NCBI GenBank assembly: GCA_003169835.1
Contig: PNAI01000032.1
Location: forward strand, 1-64,000
DNA length: 64,000 nt
From: Hyphomicrobiales bacterium
Lineage (GTDB): Bacteria; Pseudomonadota; Alphaproteobacteria; Rhizobiales; Xanthobacteraceae
Direction of reading: 5' to 3'
Both the position numbers and the translations under genes were made by a program. Of the stretch, positions 27,692 to 36,405 are shown piece by piece. Each line of letters opens with the position of its first letter. The stretch's first letter is position 1. A model generated the notes under the pieces. The model saw only the letters and a list, made by a program, of their open reading frames with translations. It ran no database searches and had not been told where the DNA came from.

Positions 27692-28045
27692 TCACAAACT
27701 GAAATGCGAGATGATCTCGGAGATCAGCTCACTTTTCATGACGTCCAGCTGATCGGGACGCGCGGGACCCAACGACTTGCCGTTGACGTCGATTTCGCCC
27801 TGCTCCCCCACCACGATCATCATTCCATCAGCGTAGACGCCGACCTCCGGCTTCTCGAGCAGGATGCGTGCCCCGTCGAATGCCGCACGTACCCCGTGGG
27901 CTTTCAGTTTCTTCGACGACGTCAGATCCGACTCGTAAAATCCCTTCAGGAACGCGCAGGATTGCTGATGCCTCACCTGGCGCTCGGCATTTTCCTTGGT
28001 GCGCTTCTCTTCGAGTTCCGCAATCGCTTGATCAAGTGCCGACAT
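27692..28045 (-). CDS. Unknown small protein inside the suf operon
   Basis: The 117-residue protein starts at ATG 28045 after GGGA. The N-terminal third is a charged helix likely to form a coiled coil (ALDQAIAELEEKRTKENAER). The middle and end predict an alpha/beta mix (VYADGMMIVVGEQGEIDVNG, LDVMKSELISEIISHF). One cysteine is present in QQSCAFLKGF. No signal peptide, membrane segment or known Fe-S motif is seen. It is 18 bp after sufB and 28 bp before sufC, so it is certainly co-transcribed with them. A role in SufBCD assembly or iron delivery is only an inference from position. Confidence 0.8.
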   Translation of the reverse strand: MSALDQAIAELEEKRTKENAERQVRHQQSCAFLKGFYESDLTSSKKLKAHGVRAAFDGARILLEKPEVGVYADGMMIVVGEQGEIDVNGKSLGPARPDQLDVMKSELISEIISHFSL

Positions 28046-28063
28046 CAAAATTCCCGCCGGCGC

Positions 28064-29545
28064 TCAGCCGACCGACCCCTCCAGGCTGATCGAGATGAGC
28101 TTTTGCGCTTCGACCGCGAATTCCATGGGAAGCTGCTGCAGCACATCCTTGACAAAACCGTTGACCACCAGCGCGATCGAGTCTTCCTTCGATAGTCCGC
28201 GCTGCATGCAATAGAACAGCATGTCATCTGAAATCTTCGAGGTGGTGGCTTCGTGCTCGAAGACGGCGGAAGAATTTTTCGCTTCGATATAGGGCACGGT
28301 GTGTGCGCCGCACTTGCCGCCGATCAGGAGCGAGTCGCAATTGGTGAAGTTGCGCGCACCCTTGGCGCGCCGGTGCGCCATGACCTGACCGCGATAGGTG
28401 TTGTTGGAATGGCCTGCGGCGATGCCCTTGGAGATGATGCGGCTCGAGGTGTTCTTGCCTAGGTGAAGCATCTTGGTGCCGGAATCGACCTGCTGATGGC
28501 CATTCGAAATCGCGATCGAATAGAATTCGCCGTTTGAATTGTCGCCGCGCAGGATGCAGCTTGGATATTTCCAGGTGATGGCCGAGCCGGTCTCGACCTG
28601 GGTCCAGGAAATCTTCGAGCGATGGCCGCGGCAATCGCCGCGCTTGGTGACGAAATTATAAATACCGCCCTTGCCCGAGGCGTCGCCGGGATACCAGTTC
28701 TGAATGGTGGAATATTTGATCTCCGCGTCATCGAGCGCGACCAACTCGACTACGGCTGCGTGGAGCTGGTTCTCGTCGCGCATAGGCGCGGTACAGCCTT
28801 CAAGGTAGCTCACGTAGGAGCCCTTGTCGGCGATGATCAGCGTGCGCTCGAACTGGCCGGTGTTCTTCTCGTTGATACGGAAATAGGTGGAGAGCTCCAT
28901 CGGGCAGCGCACGCCCGGCGGAACGTAGACGAACGAGCCGTCGGAGAACACGGCGGAGTTCAGCGTCGCGAAGAAATTGTCGGAGATCGGCACCACCGTG
29001 CCGAGATATTTCTTCACCAGATCAGGATGCTCGCGCAGCGCCTCGGAGATCGGCATGAAGATCACGCCGGATTTTTTGAGCTCGGCCTGGAAGGTGGTCG
29101 CGACCGACACGGAGTCGAACACCGCATCGACCGCGACGCGCCGCTCGCCCGCGGGCCGCTCGACGCCGGCAAGGATTTCCTGCTCGCGCAGCGGAATGCC
29201 GAGCTTCTCGTAAGTTCTCAGAATTTCCGGATCGATTTCGTCAAGCGACTTCGGCCCCGCCTTCTTTTTGGGAGCGGAATAATAGTAGAGGTCCTGATAA
29301 TCGATCGCGTTGTAGCTCACGCGTGCCCAGGTCGGCTCGCGCATGGTGAGCCAGCGGCGATAGGCGTCGAGCCGCCACGCCAGCATCCACTCAGGCTCGT
29401 TCTTCTTGGCCGAGATGAAGCGAACGGTGTCTTCGCTCAGGCCCTTGGGGGCCTTGTCGGATTCGATATCGGTGACGAACCCATACTTGTATTGGTCCAC
29501 GTCGATGCGGCGTACCCGCTCGATCGTGTCTTGCACGGCCGGCAT
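28064..29545 (-). CDS. sufB: Fe-S scaffold complex subunit SufB
   Basis: SufB is the main scaffold on which the SufBCD complex assembles Fe-S clusters. The 493-residue protein contains the family segments [52 protein letters not shown], the [20 protein letters not shown] segment and the C-terminal [33 protein letters not shown] stands directly before the ATG. An Irr-like palindrome lies about 80 bp upstream, overlapping the end of the iscS-like gene, so sufB may have its own promoter within the operon. Confidence 0.96.
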   Translation of the reverse strand: MPAVQDTIERVRRIDVDQYKYGFVTDIESDKAPKGLSEDTVRFISAKKNEPEWMLAWRLDAYRRWLTMREPTWARVSYNAIDYQDLYYYSAPKKKAGPKSLDEIDPEILRTYEKLGIPLREQEILAGVERPAGERRVAVDAVFDSVSVATTFQAELKKSGVIFMPISEALREHPDLVKKYLGTVVPISDNFFATLNSAVFSDGSFVYVPPGVRCPMELSTYFRINEKNTGQFERTLIIADKGSYVSYLEGCTAPMRDENQLHAAVVELVALDDAEIKYSTIQNWYPGDASGKGGIYNFVTKRGDCRGHRSKISWTQVETGSAITWKYPSCILRGDNSNGEFYSIAISNGHQQVDSGTKMLHLGKNTSSRIISKGIAAGHSNNTYRGQVMAHRRAKGARNFTNCDSLLIGGKCGAHTVPYIEAKNSSAVFEHEATTSKISDDMLFYCMQRGLSKEDSIALVVNGFVKDVLQQLPMEFAVEAQKLISISLEGSVG

Positions 29546-29622
29546 TCTTCCCTCCGCTCACGGTTTCAAGGACCGCGGGTTGGAATGGTTATGATCGGTT
29601 CGGTTCTATTCTGCCATGAGTT

Positions 29623-29639
29623 TTTGGAACCGTTCTAGG
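29623..29639 (-). promoter_or_regulatory. Candidate Irr-type iron-control palindrome upstream of sufB
   Basis: On the plus strand TTTGGAACCGTTCTAGG shows GGAA-N3-TTCT. The reverse strand reads CCTAGAACGGTTCCAAA, close to the AGAA-N3-TTCT type of Irr boxes (iron control elements) of Rhizobiales, with one mismatch in the inner arms. It overlaps the stop codon of the iscS-like gene and lies 78 bp before sufB. Irr control of suf genes is known in this order; binding here is inferred. Confidence 0.4.
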
Positions 29640-30801
29640 CGGCGATCTCGTTTCCCTTATATAGGGCTCCGGCGAGCTTACCCCAAGCGCGGAGAAATGC
29701 CGAAACCTCTGATTCTGTCGTAGAATAGCCGAGGCTGACCCTTACGGCCCCGCGGGCGAGCTTGGGCGGGACCCCCATGGCGGCGAGCACATGAGAGGGC
29801 GCGACCTTGCCGGAGGAGCAGGCGGAGCCCGATGACACGGCGACCCCTTCCAAATCAAAGGCAATGACGGCGGTTTCGGCCTTCATGCCGGGGGCCGCAA
29901 ACAGGGTGGTATTGGGCAGCCGGGGCACTTCCGATCCGAAAATGACGGCCTTGGGATGAATGCGCTTGATCTCGGCTTCGAGCCGATCGCGCATCGCCGC
30001 CATATGCGTGGATTCCACTGCGAAAGCCGCCATCGCGGCTGCCGCTGCGGAGCCGAAACCGGTGATGCCGGGGACATTTTCCGTGCCGGCGCGCTGGCTG
30101 CGCTCCTGACCGCCTCCTTTAAGCTGAGGCTCGATATGCAGGTCCGAGCGTTTGATGAGCGCGCCGACACCCTTGGGTCCGCCCAGCTTGTGCGCAGAAA
30201 TGGTGAGAAGATCGGCTTTCAGTGCACTGAAATCGCATGAAATTCGCCCGGGTCCCTGGATCGCGTCGACATGCAATAGGCCACCCGCTGCATGAATCAT
30301 TTCGGCGGCTTGCGCGACCGGCTGGACGACCCCGGTTTCATTGTTGGCCAGCATGATGGAAATCAATGGCCGATGACCTGCTTTCGAAAGCTCCGCGAGC
30401 CGCTGTTCAAGGTTATCCAATTGCACTTGGCCGTAAGCACTTACAGGAATCTCCTCAACAAACGATTCCGGCAAGAACCGCCCGCCCGCACGCACTGAGG
30501 GATGTTCGATCGCAGAAACCAGCAGGTGATCGCGAGGGGCCTTCCGCTGGCCGGCCTCGATGCCCGGCGTGAGCGCTAGCATGTTGGCTTCGGTGCCGCC
30601 GGAGGTGAAAATCACGTCCTGCGGTGGCACTCCAACCAGACCAGCGACCTGTTCGCGCGCATACTCAATGAGCCGCCGCGCGGCGCGGCCCTGGGCGTGG
30701 ACCGAAGACGGGTTTCCGACGACATCGATGGCCGCCAGCATGGCTGCGCGGGCTTCTTGTCGCAGCGGCGCGGTCGCGTTCCAGTCGAAGTACACAGACA
30801 T
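29635..30801 (-). CDS. Cysteine desulfurase, IscS/NifS class
   Basis: This PLP enzyme releases sulfur from cysteine. The 388-residue protein has YFDWNATAPL, TSGGTEANMLAL, the PLP lysine in SAHKLGGPKGVGALI, and the catalytic Cys328 in the mobile loop SSGSACSSGK, as in IscS/NifS (group I) and unlike the SufS encoded downstream. It is the first gene of the suf transcription unit, 89 bp upstream of sufB, an arrangement common in Rhizobiales. It lacks iscU and hscBA neighbours, so it presumably serves SufBCD, or tRNA thiolation. The ATG at 30801 is preferred to a GTG one codon upstream. Confidence 0.9.
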   Translation of the reverse strand: MSVYFDWNATAPLRQEARAAMLAAIDVVGNPSSVHAQGRAARRLIEYAREQVAGLVGVPPQDVIFTSGGTEANMLALTPGIEAGQRKAPRDHLLVSAIEHPSVRAGGRFLPESFVEEIPVSAYGQVQLDNLEQRLAELSKAGHRPLISIMLANNETGVVQPVAQAAEMIHAAGGLLHVDAIQGPGRISCDFSALKADLLTISAHKLGGPKGVGALIKRSDLHIEPQLKGGGQERSQRAGTENVPGITGFGSAAAAAMAAFAVESTHMAAMRDRLEAEIKRIHPKAVIFGSEVPRLPNTTLFAAPGMKAETAVIAFDLEGVAVSSGSACSSGKVAPSHVLAAMGVPPKLARGAVRVSLGYSTTESEVSAFLRAWGKLAGALYKGNEIAA

Positions 30802-30948
30802 CACGCTTTGATCCCGTTCCGGAGGGCTTTCACGTATGCTCTACGGCAACCGCCAGCCTACTCAATCTTCTTGCTTTTGGCCCCTGCAACCATGGTAGAA
30901 AACGGCCCATCACTCCCGGCGGTTGGCGCATTCGGCGCCAACGTAGCC

Positions 30949-30964
30949 TCAGAAATATTCTAAT
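30949..30964. promoter_or_regulatory. Candidate Irr-type palindrome in the iscS / hydrolase divergent region
   Basis: TCAGAAATATTCTAAT contains AGAA-N3-TTCT with A/T-rich flanks, the same layout as the site at 29623-29639. It lies about 150 bp upstream of the iscS-like start and 120 bp upstream of the divergent alpha/beta hydrolase start. Position at the head of a suf operon supports an iron-responsive operator, but no binding evidence exists. Confidence 0.35.
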
Positions 30965-31082
30965 AGATACAGGCAGTTACGTCAGCCCCCGATTGCCGTC
31001 AAGGGCACCCTAACTCTCTGCTGCTGCGCGCATGCAAAATCGGCGGCTTTTTTCGGAATCCACCAGTCGAGGTCTACACCGC

Positions 31083-31736
31083 ATGCCTGAGGTCATCTTC
31101 ACTGGTCCCGCCGGCCGCATCGAAGGCCGTTACCATCCGGCGCCGCAGAAGAACGCCCCGATCGCCATTGTGCTGCATCCACATCCGCAATTCGGCGGCA
31201 CGATGAATCACCAGATCGTCTACCAGCTCTATTACACGTTCGTGCATCGCAGTTTTGCGGTCGTGCGCTTCAATTTCCGCGGCGTCGGGCGCAGCCAAGG
31301 CAATTTCGATCACGGACAGGGAGAACTTTCGGATGCAGCTTCGGCGCTCGATTGGGCGCAGTCGATCAATCCGGAAGCGCGCAGCTGTTGGATCGCCGGT
31401 TTTTCGTTCGGCGCCTGGATCGGTATGCAACTCTTGATGCGGCGACCGGAGATCGAGGGTTTTATTTCGGTCGCACCGCCAGCAAACCTTTATGATTTTT
31501 CTTTCCTCGCGCCCTGCCCGTCATCGGGTCTTATCATTCACGGGGACAAGGATGCCGTCGTGCCGCCCAAAGACGTCACGGGCCTGGTCGACAAGCTCAA
31601 AACTCAAAAGGGCATCGTGATCGAACAGAAAGTCATTCCCGGCGCCAACCATTTCTTCGATGGCAAGGTCGAGCCGCTGATGACTGCGGTCAACGCCTAT
31701 CTCGACAAGAGGATCAAGGTCGAGCGCCGAGACTGA
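31083..31736 (+). CDS. Alpha/beta hydrolase, serine type
   Basis: The 217-residue protein has an alpha/beta-hydrolase fold with LHPHPQFGGTMNH near the N-terminus, RFNFRGVGRSQG, the nucleophile Ser108 in GFSFGA, an Asp157 in HGDKDAVV and His190 in GANHFF, which fit a Ser-Asp-His triad. This small family (dienelactone-hydrolase-like, or CocE/NonD-related) is often found next to suf genes in Rhizobiales. The start at 31083 follows GTCGAGGTC; the frame is open from 31032. It is divergent from the suf operon and shares its control region. The substrate is unknown. Confidence 0.88.
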   Translation: MPEVIFTGPAGRIEGRYHPAPQKNAPIAIVLHPHPQFGGTMNHQIVYQLYYTFVHRSFAVVRFNFRGVGRSQGNFDHGQGELSDAASALDWAQSINPEARSCWIAGFSFGAWIGMQLLMRRPEIEGFISVAPPANLYDFSFLAPCPSSGLIIHGDKDAVVPPKDVTGLVDKLKTQKGIVIEQKVIPGANHFFDGKVEPLMTAVNAYLDKRIKVERRD

Positions 31737-31802
31737 CGCGCGCACCGCCAACAAGTCATTGCCAATAAAATTACGTCTGCACGGCGATAGGGCTGCCGAT
31801 CG

Positions 31803-32216
31803 TCAGTACCAGTAGCGCCGCCGATAATACGGACGGCCGTAATAGTACCGCGGACCGTAGTAGTAGGGCGCGGGTCCGTAATAAACCGGCGGGCCGGACT
31901 CGATATATCCGGGGCCGGGGCCGGGCACAGCCTGATACGACATGCTCAGTCGGCTGGGAACACGGCCGCTCATGTCGAGTGCGGTCTGAATTGCGAAGCC
32001 GCTCTTCCCCTGCCAGCTGACCTCACACCATCCGTCCTTGCAATTGTTGGCGTCGACCAGGCTTCCGCCGGGAATTCGGGTTACGATTTCATTCGTTGTC
32101 CCCGGTCCCGAGCGCATGTTCACGTTCGACGCGACATATGCGGGGGCTGCCACAGCGTAGGTGGCGGAAAGCACGGCAAGCGTGCCGACGCAAAGTGCTA
32201 GCGGTGCAAGCTTCAT
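31803..32216 (-). CDS. Secreted SH3b-domain protein with tyrosine-rich tail
   Basis: The 137-residue protein starts at ATG 32216 after AGAGGTGA. It has a Sec signal peptide (to about AVAAPA), a bacterial SH3 domain at about 28-82 (VNMRSGPGTTNEIVTRIPGG, DGWCEVSWQGKSGFA) with two cysteines in a short NNCKDGWC loop, and a tail of Pro, Gly, Tyr and Arg with repeated YYYGP/YYGRPYY units. Such proteins are periplasmic or envelope-bound and often contact peptidoglycan. It lies between the alpha/beta hydrolase and a Bug receptor with no clear partner. Confidence 0.82.
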   Translation of the reverse strand: MKLAPLALCVGTLAVLSATYAVAAPAYVASNVNMRSGPGTTNEIVTRIPGGSLVDANNCKDGWCEVSWQGKSGFAIQTALDMSGRVPSRLSMSYQAVPGPGPGYIESGPPVYYGPAPYYYGPRYYYGRPYYRRRYWY

Positions 32217-32330
32217 TGCATCACCTCTACGATTCTCATTGATCCTCATTCTGCCCCGTGGGGCGATTTAATCATAACAAACTAGGTCTTCAAATGGGCG
32301 AAAGTGGGTCGGCAACGAGGCTTGACATGA

Positions 32331-33311
32331 TCACTCGACCGCCTTGGTGCCAGAATCCTTGATCACTTTAGCCCATAACGCGACCTCCGCGCGGTAAAAA
32401 GCCAAGTATTCCTCAGGACTGCTGCCGATCGCTTCATAGCCATCGCGGGCGAAGGCCTCGCGCAGTCCTGGATCGCGCAGGATTTTCGCGATCTCGCTCG
32501 ACAGGCGATTGACGATGTCTTTCGGCACACCGGCGGGCGCAAGGACGCCGGCCCAGGTTCCCGACACAAAATTCGGCACGCCCGATTCCTCCATCGTCGG
32601 CACTTCAGGCGCAGCGGGCATTCGCTGTTTGGCCGTGACGGCAATCGCCTTGAGATTGCCGGCGCGCACTTGCGGAATTAATGGCCCAACCACGTCGAAC
32701 ATTAGATTGATCTGTCCGCTGATCGCATCTTGCAGCGCAGGGGATGTGCCCTTGTAAGGCACGTGCACCATCGAGATGCCGACTCGCGACTTGAACATCT
32801 CCATGGTCAAATGCGCGGCGGCGCCGACACCGCTCGAGCCAAAGTTTAACTTGCCAGGATTGGCTTTGGCGTACGCGATCAGCTCTTTGATATTGTTTGC
32901 AGGCAAGGAAGGATGCGCGACCATGAGCAGGGGCGCGATGCTCATGAGCGAGACATAGGTGAAATCTTTGAAAGGATCGAATGGCAATTTCGTACTAAGC
33001 GTGGCGTTCGTCGCATGGGCCGCGATGACGGTGCCAAAGGTGTAACCGTCGGGCGGCGCCTTGGCGACGAGATCCGCGCCGATCACACTGTTGGCGCCGG
33101 GGCGATTTTCAATGACAATGGTCTGGCCGAAGACATCTGCGAGCTTTTGCGTCACCCGGCGCGTGACGATATCGGTGTAGCCGCCGGGCGTGTAGGGAAC
33201 GATCCAACGGATGGGCTTTGACGGCCAGCCTTGAGCGAAGGCGCCAGAGTCAAAGCAAAACAATCCCAAAGCGATGATTGATCCGACAAGTCTGTATACG
33301 GACTGGGCCAC
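32331..33311 (-). CDS. Bug/TctC-type tripartite tricarboxylate transporter solute receptor
   Basis: The 326-residue protein has a signal peptide (AQSVYRLVGSIIALGLFCF to AFAQG) and the Bug motifs WPSKPIRWIVPYTPGGYTD, GQTIVIENRPGANSVIGAD, APPDGYTFG and LKAIAVTAKQRMPAAPEVPTMEESGVP. It would bind a carboxylate in the periplasm. The GTG at 33311 is chosen because GGGGGAGG ends 6 bases upstream; the ATG at 33326 overlaps that site. No membrane carrier subunits are adjacent. It is the second orphan receptor in the window and is only distantly like the one at 17784-18773. Confidence 0.9.
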   Translation of the reverse strand: MAQSVYRLVGSIIALGLFCFDSGAFAQGWPSKPIRWIVPYTPGGYTDIVTRRVTQKLADVFGQTIVIENRPGANSVIGADLVAKAPPDGYTFGTVIAAHATNATLSTKLPFDPFKDFTYVSLMSIAPLLMVAHPSLPANNIKELIAYAKANPGKLNFGSSGVGAAAHLTMEMFKSRVGISMVHVPYKGTSPALQDAISGQINLMFDVVGPLIPQVRAGNLKAIAVTAKQRMPAAPEVPTMEESGVPNFVSGTWAGVLAPAGVPKDIVNRLSSEIAKILRDPGLREAFARDGYEAIGSSPEEYLAFYRAEVALWAKVIKDSGTKAVE

Positions 33312-33585
33312 GACAACCTCCCCCACATCGCTCCGATCGCGCGCAAGACGCGACTTGTTTTCCTCCTACGGGCGATCTTATTGAGCGTCAGGCTGCCCCT
33401 TTTTGACCATATCCACAAGATGGATCGCGTGCCCGGGAGACGGCGCGAATGGCGCACCGAATTTCCCGCGAGCGGCAGAGTTAATGCCAAGTAAACATTA
33501 GAGCCGCATGGCGCGCATTGCCGTGCTCAGCCAATAAGCAAGAAAGTAATCAAATTCAGGCATAACTCGGCAAAGCTCAAACGCA

Positions 33586-36345
33586 ATGCGGGCTGCCGGG
33601 ATGCGAGAAAGTCGCCTATTCAAATGGCTCAGCGCCTGTGCGCAAACCACAACCTATCTTGGTGTGGTGATGATTGGCGTCATCTGGAGTAGCGCGTTTT
33701 TTCTTGCCAACGAGAAACACGAATACGCCTTCGAAAATGCGCAGCGGCAAGGCAATAATCTGGCTCGCATATTTGCGGAGTATATCTCGCGGGTCGTCAA
33801 CGGCACCGACAGTCAGTTACTTGTGTTGCGAGAATTGTACCAAAATAATTCTCAAGTCGCCGACATTTCGCGTTTGGTCAACAACGCAAAATTCAAAAAC
33901 GATTTGGCAACACAATTTGCGCTGGCTGGTCCAGATGGATACATGCTGTATTCCAGCGTCGGCCCTATCACTGCACCCATCAATATCGGCGATCGTTCGC
34001 ATTTCCTTGCTCACGTCAATTCGCCGACTGACGAACTTTATGTCAGCATCCCTATTGTCGGTCGCGTTTCCGGCAAATCGACGATCAATCTGACGCGCCG
34101 CCTCACAGCGCCGGATGGGTCATTTGCCGGCATCATTATCGCGTCACTCGATATCGAAAGGCTCGAAGATTTTTACAACTCAATCGATGTCGACAAAGCT
34201 GGTATAATTTCTCTCGTTGGATTTGACGGGATCATCCGCGTTCGCAGCGCGCGCGACTCGCAAGCGAGGCAATTTGTCGGCCAACCGGCCGGCAACACCA
34301 TATTGTTCGAACGATATCGTGAATTTCCCTCGGGAAGTTATTGGAATTCCGCCAACGTCACACGCCAGTTCGAGGACGTTCGCCGGCTCATTTCATATCG
34401 GGTGCTCGACGGGCTTCCGCTCATCGCCGTTGTTGGCCTCGCGGAAGCCGACATTTTCCAAAAATCTGAGGCCGAAACAAATCAATACTACAAGATAACG
34501 ATCATTCTCACGGCATTCGTGCTGATCGTGATGGGATTCGGCGTGATACGGCAAATGAAGCTGTCATCCGCCACGGATGAAAGTGAACGAGCTAAGCGAT
34601 CGATTGAGCACTCCAACATTTCGCTCGAGCAGACCAATGCACGATTTGATACGGCGCTCGAAAACATGACGCATGGCCTTTGCATGTTCGATAACGCCAA
34701 ACGTCTGCTGGTTTGCAATCGTCAATATGCCAATCTGTACCAATTGCCGTTGGCCTTGCAAAAAGTTGGGACGCCGCACGAGGCCATCATCACACATCGC
34801 ATCATGAATGGGATTTTGAAGGGAGGAAGCAATGCGAATGCGGTGGAAAAGAAACTCGATGCGTTAAGTCAACTTCCCTCCGACGAACCTTCGGCCCGTA
34901 TTGATGAGTTTGCCGATGGGCGCCTGATCCGTGTCATTCGCCAACCGATGGAAGGCGGCGGCTGGGTTGCGACGCATGAGGACATCACGTCGCAGAAGCG
35001 GACTGAAATGCAGATCATCCATATGGCGCGTCACGATATCTTGACGGGCCTCGCCAACCGCGCGGTCCTGTTGGAGAAGGTGAAGGAAGCGCTGGCGCGC
35101 AACCGGCGCAACGGCGAGGTCTTCACAATTTTCATGCTCGACCTCGATCGATTCAAAGGGGTCAACGATACGCTTGGCCATCACGTCGGCGATGAGCTTC
35201 TCAAGGAAGCTGCGCGGCGATTAAAACTGTCGCTGCGCGAATCCGACACGCTGGCGCGCCTGGGCGGAGATGAATTCGCGATCATTCAGACAAACGAGCC
35301 TGAGCAGCGCGAAGCCGCAATCGCAATGGCGATCAGGATTATCGACAACCTCAATGAGACATTTGAAATCGAAGGGAACAAATTAAACATCGGAACCAGC
35401 ATCGGAATCGCGCTTGGCCCCGAAGACGGCACCGATTCCGATGAACTGATGAAAAAGGCCGACATGGCGCTCTACAAGGCCAAGGCCGATGGGCGAAACG
35501 GCTATTCGTTCTTTGATCCGGCGATGACCGCGCAAGCCAATGCGCGCCACCATATGGAGAAGGATCTTCGCCGGGCTATTTCGAACGAGGAGTTCGAGCT
35601 TCACTATCAGCCCGTGGTCGACGTCAAGACACGCAGGATCTGCGGGGTAGAGGCATTGGTCCGTTGGCGCCACCCGGAAAAGGGGCTCATTAGCCCGCTG
35701 GAGTTCATTCCCCTTGCGGAAGAGACCGGCCTCATCGTTCCGCTCGGAGAATGGGTGCTGCAGCAAGCTTGCGCCGATGCCGTGAGCTGGCCCTCGCGCG
35801 TCAAGGTGGCGGTGAATCTGTCGTCCGTGCAGTTCAAGAAGGGCAATCTGCTGGACGTGATTTTATGCATTCTGGTGGAAACCGGACTGACGCCGCAGCG
35901 ACTGGAACTTGAGATCACAGAAACCGTCCTGTTCGAAAACGAAGGGACAAACGTGACGATGATGCATCAGATCAAAAACCTCGGCATCTCGATCGCACTG
36001 GATGATTTCGGAACCGGATATTCGTCGCTCAGTTATTTAACGATGTTCCCGTTCGATAAAATCAAGATCGACAAGTCGTTCACGCTCAACATGACAAGGA
36101 ACCCGGCGAGCGCCGCGATCATCGCAGCCGTGCTGTCGCTCGGACGCAGCCTCGGCATCGCCACCACGGCAGAGGGCGTGGAAACACAGCAAGAATTTCG
36201 GTCGCTGCAAGCGTCCGGCGTGAATTTTGTACAGGGCTTTCTATTTAGCCGGCCGCGTCCGGTGTCAGAGATCGATTTCGATAAAATCTATGATTTGGAA
36301 ACCCTTGATGTCGACCGCGAAAGCAAAATTGCCGATGTGGCCTAG
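33586..36345 (+). CDS. Membrane GGDEF-EAL protein with periplasmic Cache-like sensor
   Basis: The 919-residue protein has a membrane segment at about 20-40, a periplasmic region at about 40-300 of Cache (PDC) type (VNGTDSQLLVLRELYQ, ATQFALAGPDGYMLYSS), a second membrane segment at about 302-322 and a short PAS-like region at about 345-460. A GGDEF domain follows with GGDEF at 560-564 and an intact I-site RESD at 551-554, then an EAL domain with EALV at 689-692, EITETVLF and DDFGTGYSSLSYL. Both active sites look complete, so it could make or break c-di-GMP depending on the signal. The DUF2336 gene follows 60 bp downstream. Confidence 0.93.
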   Translation: MRAAGMRESRLFKWLSACAQTTTYLGVVMIGVIWSSAFFLANEKHEYAFENAQRQGNNLARIFAEYISRVVNGTDSQLLVLRELYQNNSQVADISRLVNNAKFKNDLATQFALAGPDGYMLYSSVGPITAPINIGDRSHFLAHVNSPTDELYVSIPIVGRVSGKSTINLTRRLTAPDGSFAGIIIASLDIERLEDFYNSIDVDKAGIISLVGFDGIIRVRSARDSQARQFVGQPAGNTILFERYREFPSGSYWNSANVTRQFEDVRRLISYRVLDGLPLIAVVGLAEADIFQKSEAETNQYYKITIILTAFVLIVMGFGVIRQMKLSSATDESERAKRSIEHSNISLEQTNARFDTALENMTHGLCMFDNAKRLLVCNRQYANLYQLPLALQKVGTPHEAIITHRIMNGILKGGSNANAVEKKLDALSQLPSDEPSARIDEFADGRLIRVIRQPMEGGGWVATHEDITSQKRTEMQIIHMARHDILTGLANRAVLLEKVKEALARNRRNGEVFTIFMLDLDRFKGVNDTLGHHVGDELLKEAARRLKLSLRESDTLARLGGDEFAIIQTNEPEQREAAIAMAIRIIDNLNETFEIEGNKLNIGTSIGIALGPEDGTDSDELMKKADMALYKAKADGRNGYSFFDPAMTAQANARHHMEKDLRRAISNEEFELHYQPVVDVKTRRICGVEALVRWRHPEKGLISPLEFIPLAEETGLIVPLGEWVLQQACADAVSWPSRVKVAVNLSSVQFKKGNLLDVILCILVETGLTPQRLELEITETVLFENEGTNVTMMHQIKNLGISIALDDFGTGYSSLSYLTMFPFDKIKIDKSFTLNMTRNPASAAIIAAVLSLGRSLGIATTAEGVETQQEFRSLQASGVNFVQGFLFSRPRPVSEIDFDKIYDLETLDVDRESKIADVA

Positions 36346-36405
36346 CCAACAACGCATGCGCGCCGATTGCGCCGTGACGGACGGCCATCTAGGGATGAGC
36401 GCGCC

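Noticed and set aside
28622-29638. Plus-strand frame opposite sufB
   Set aside because: sufB is unambiguous, and the shadow crosses its own gene boundaries without a ribosome-binding site.
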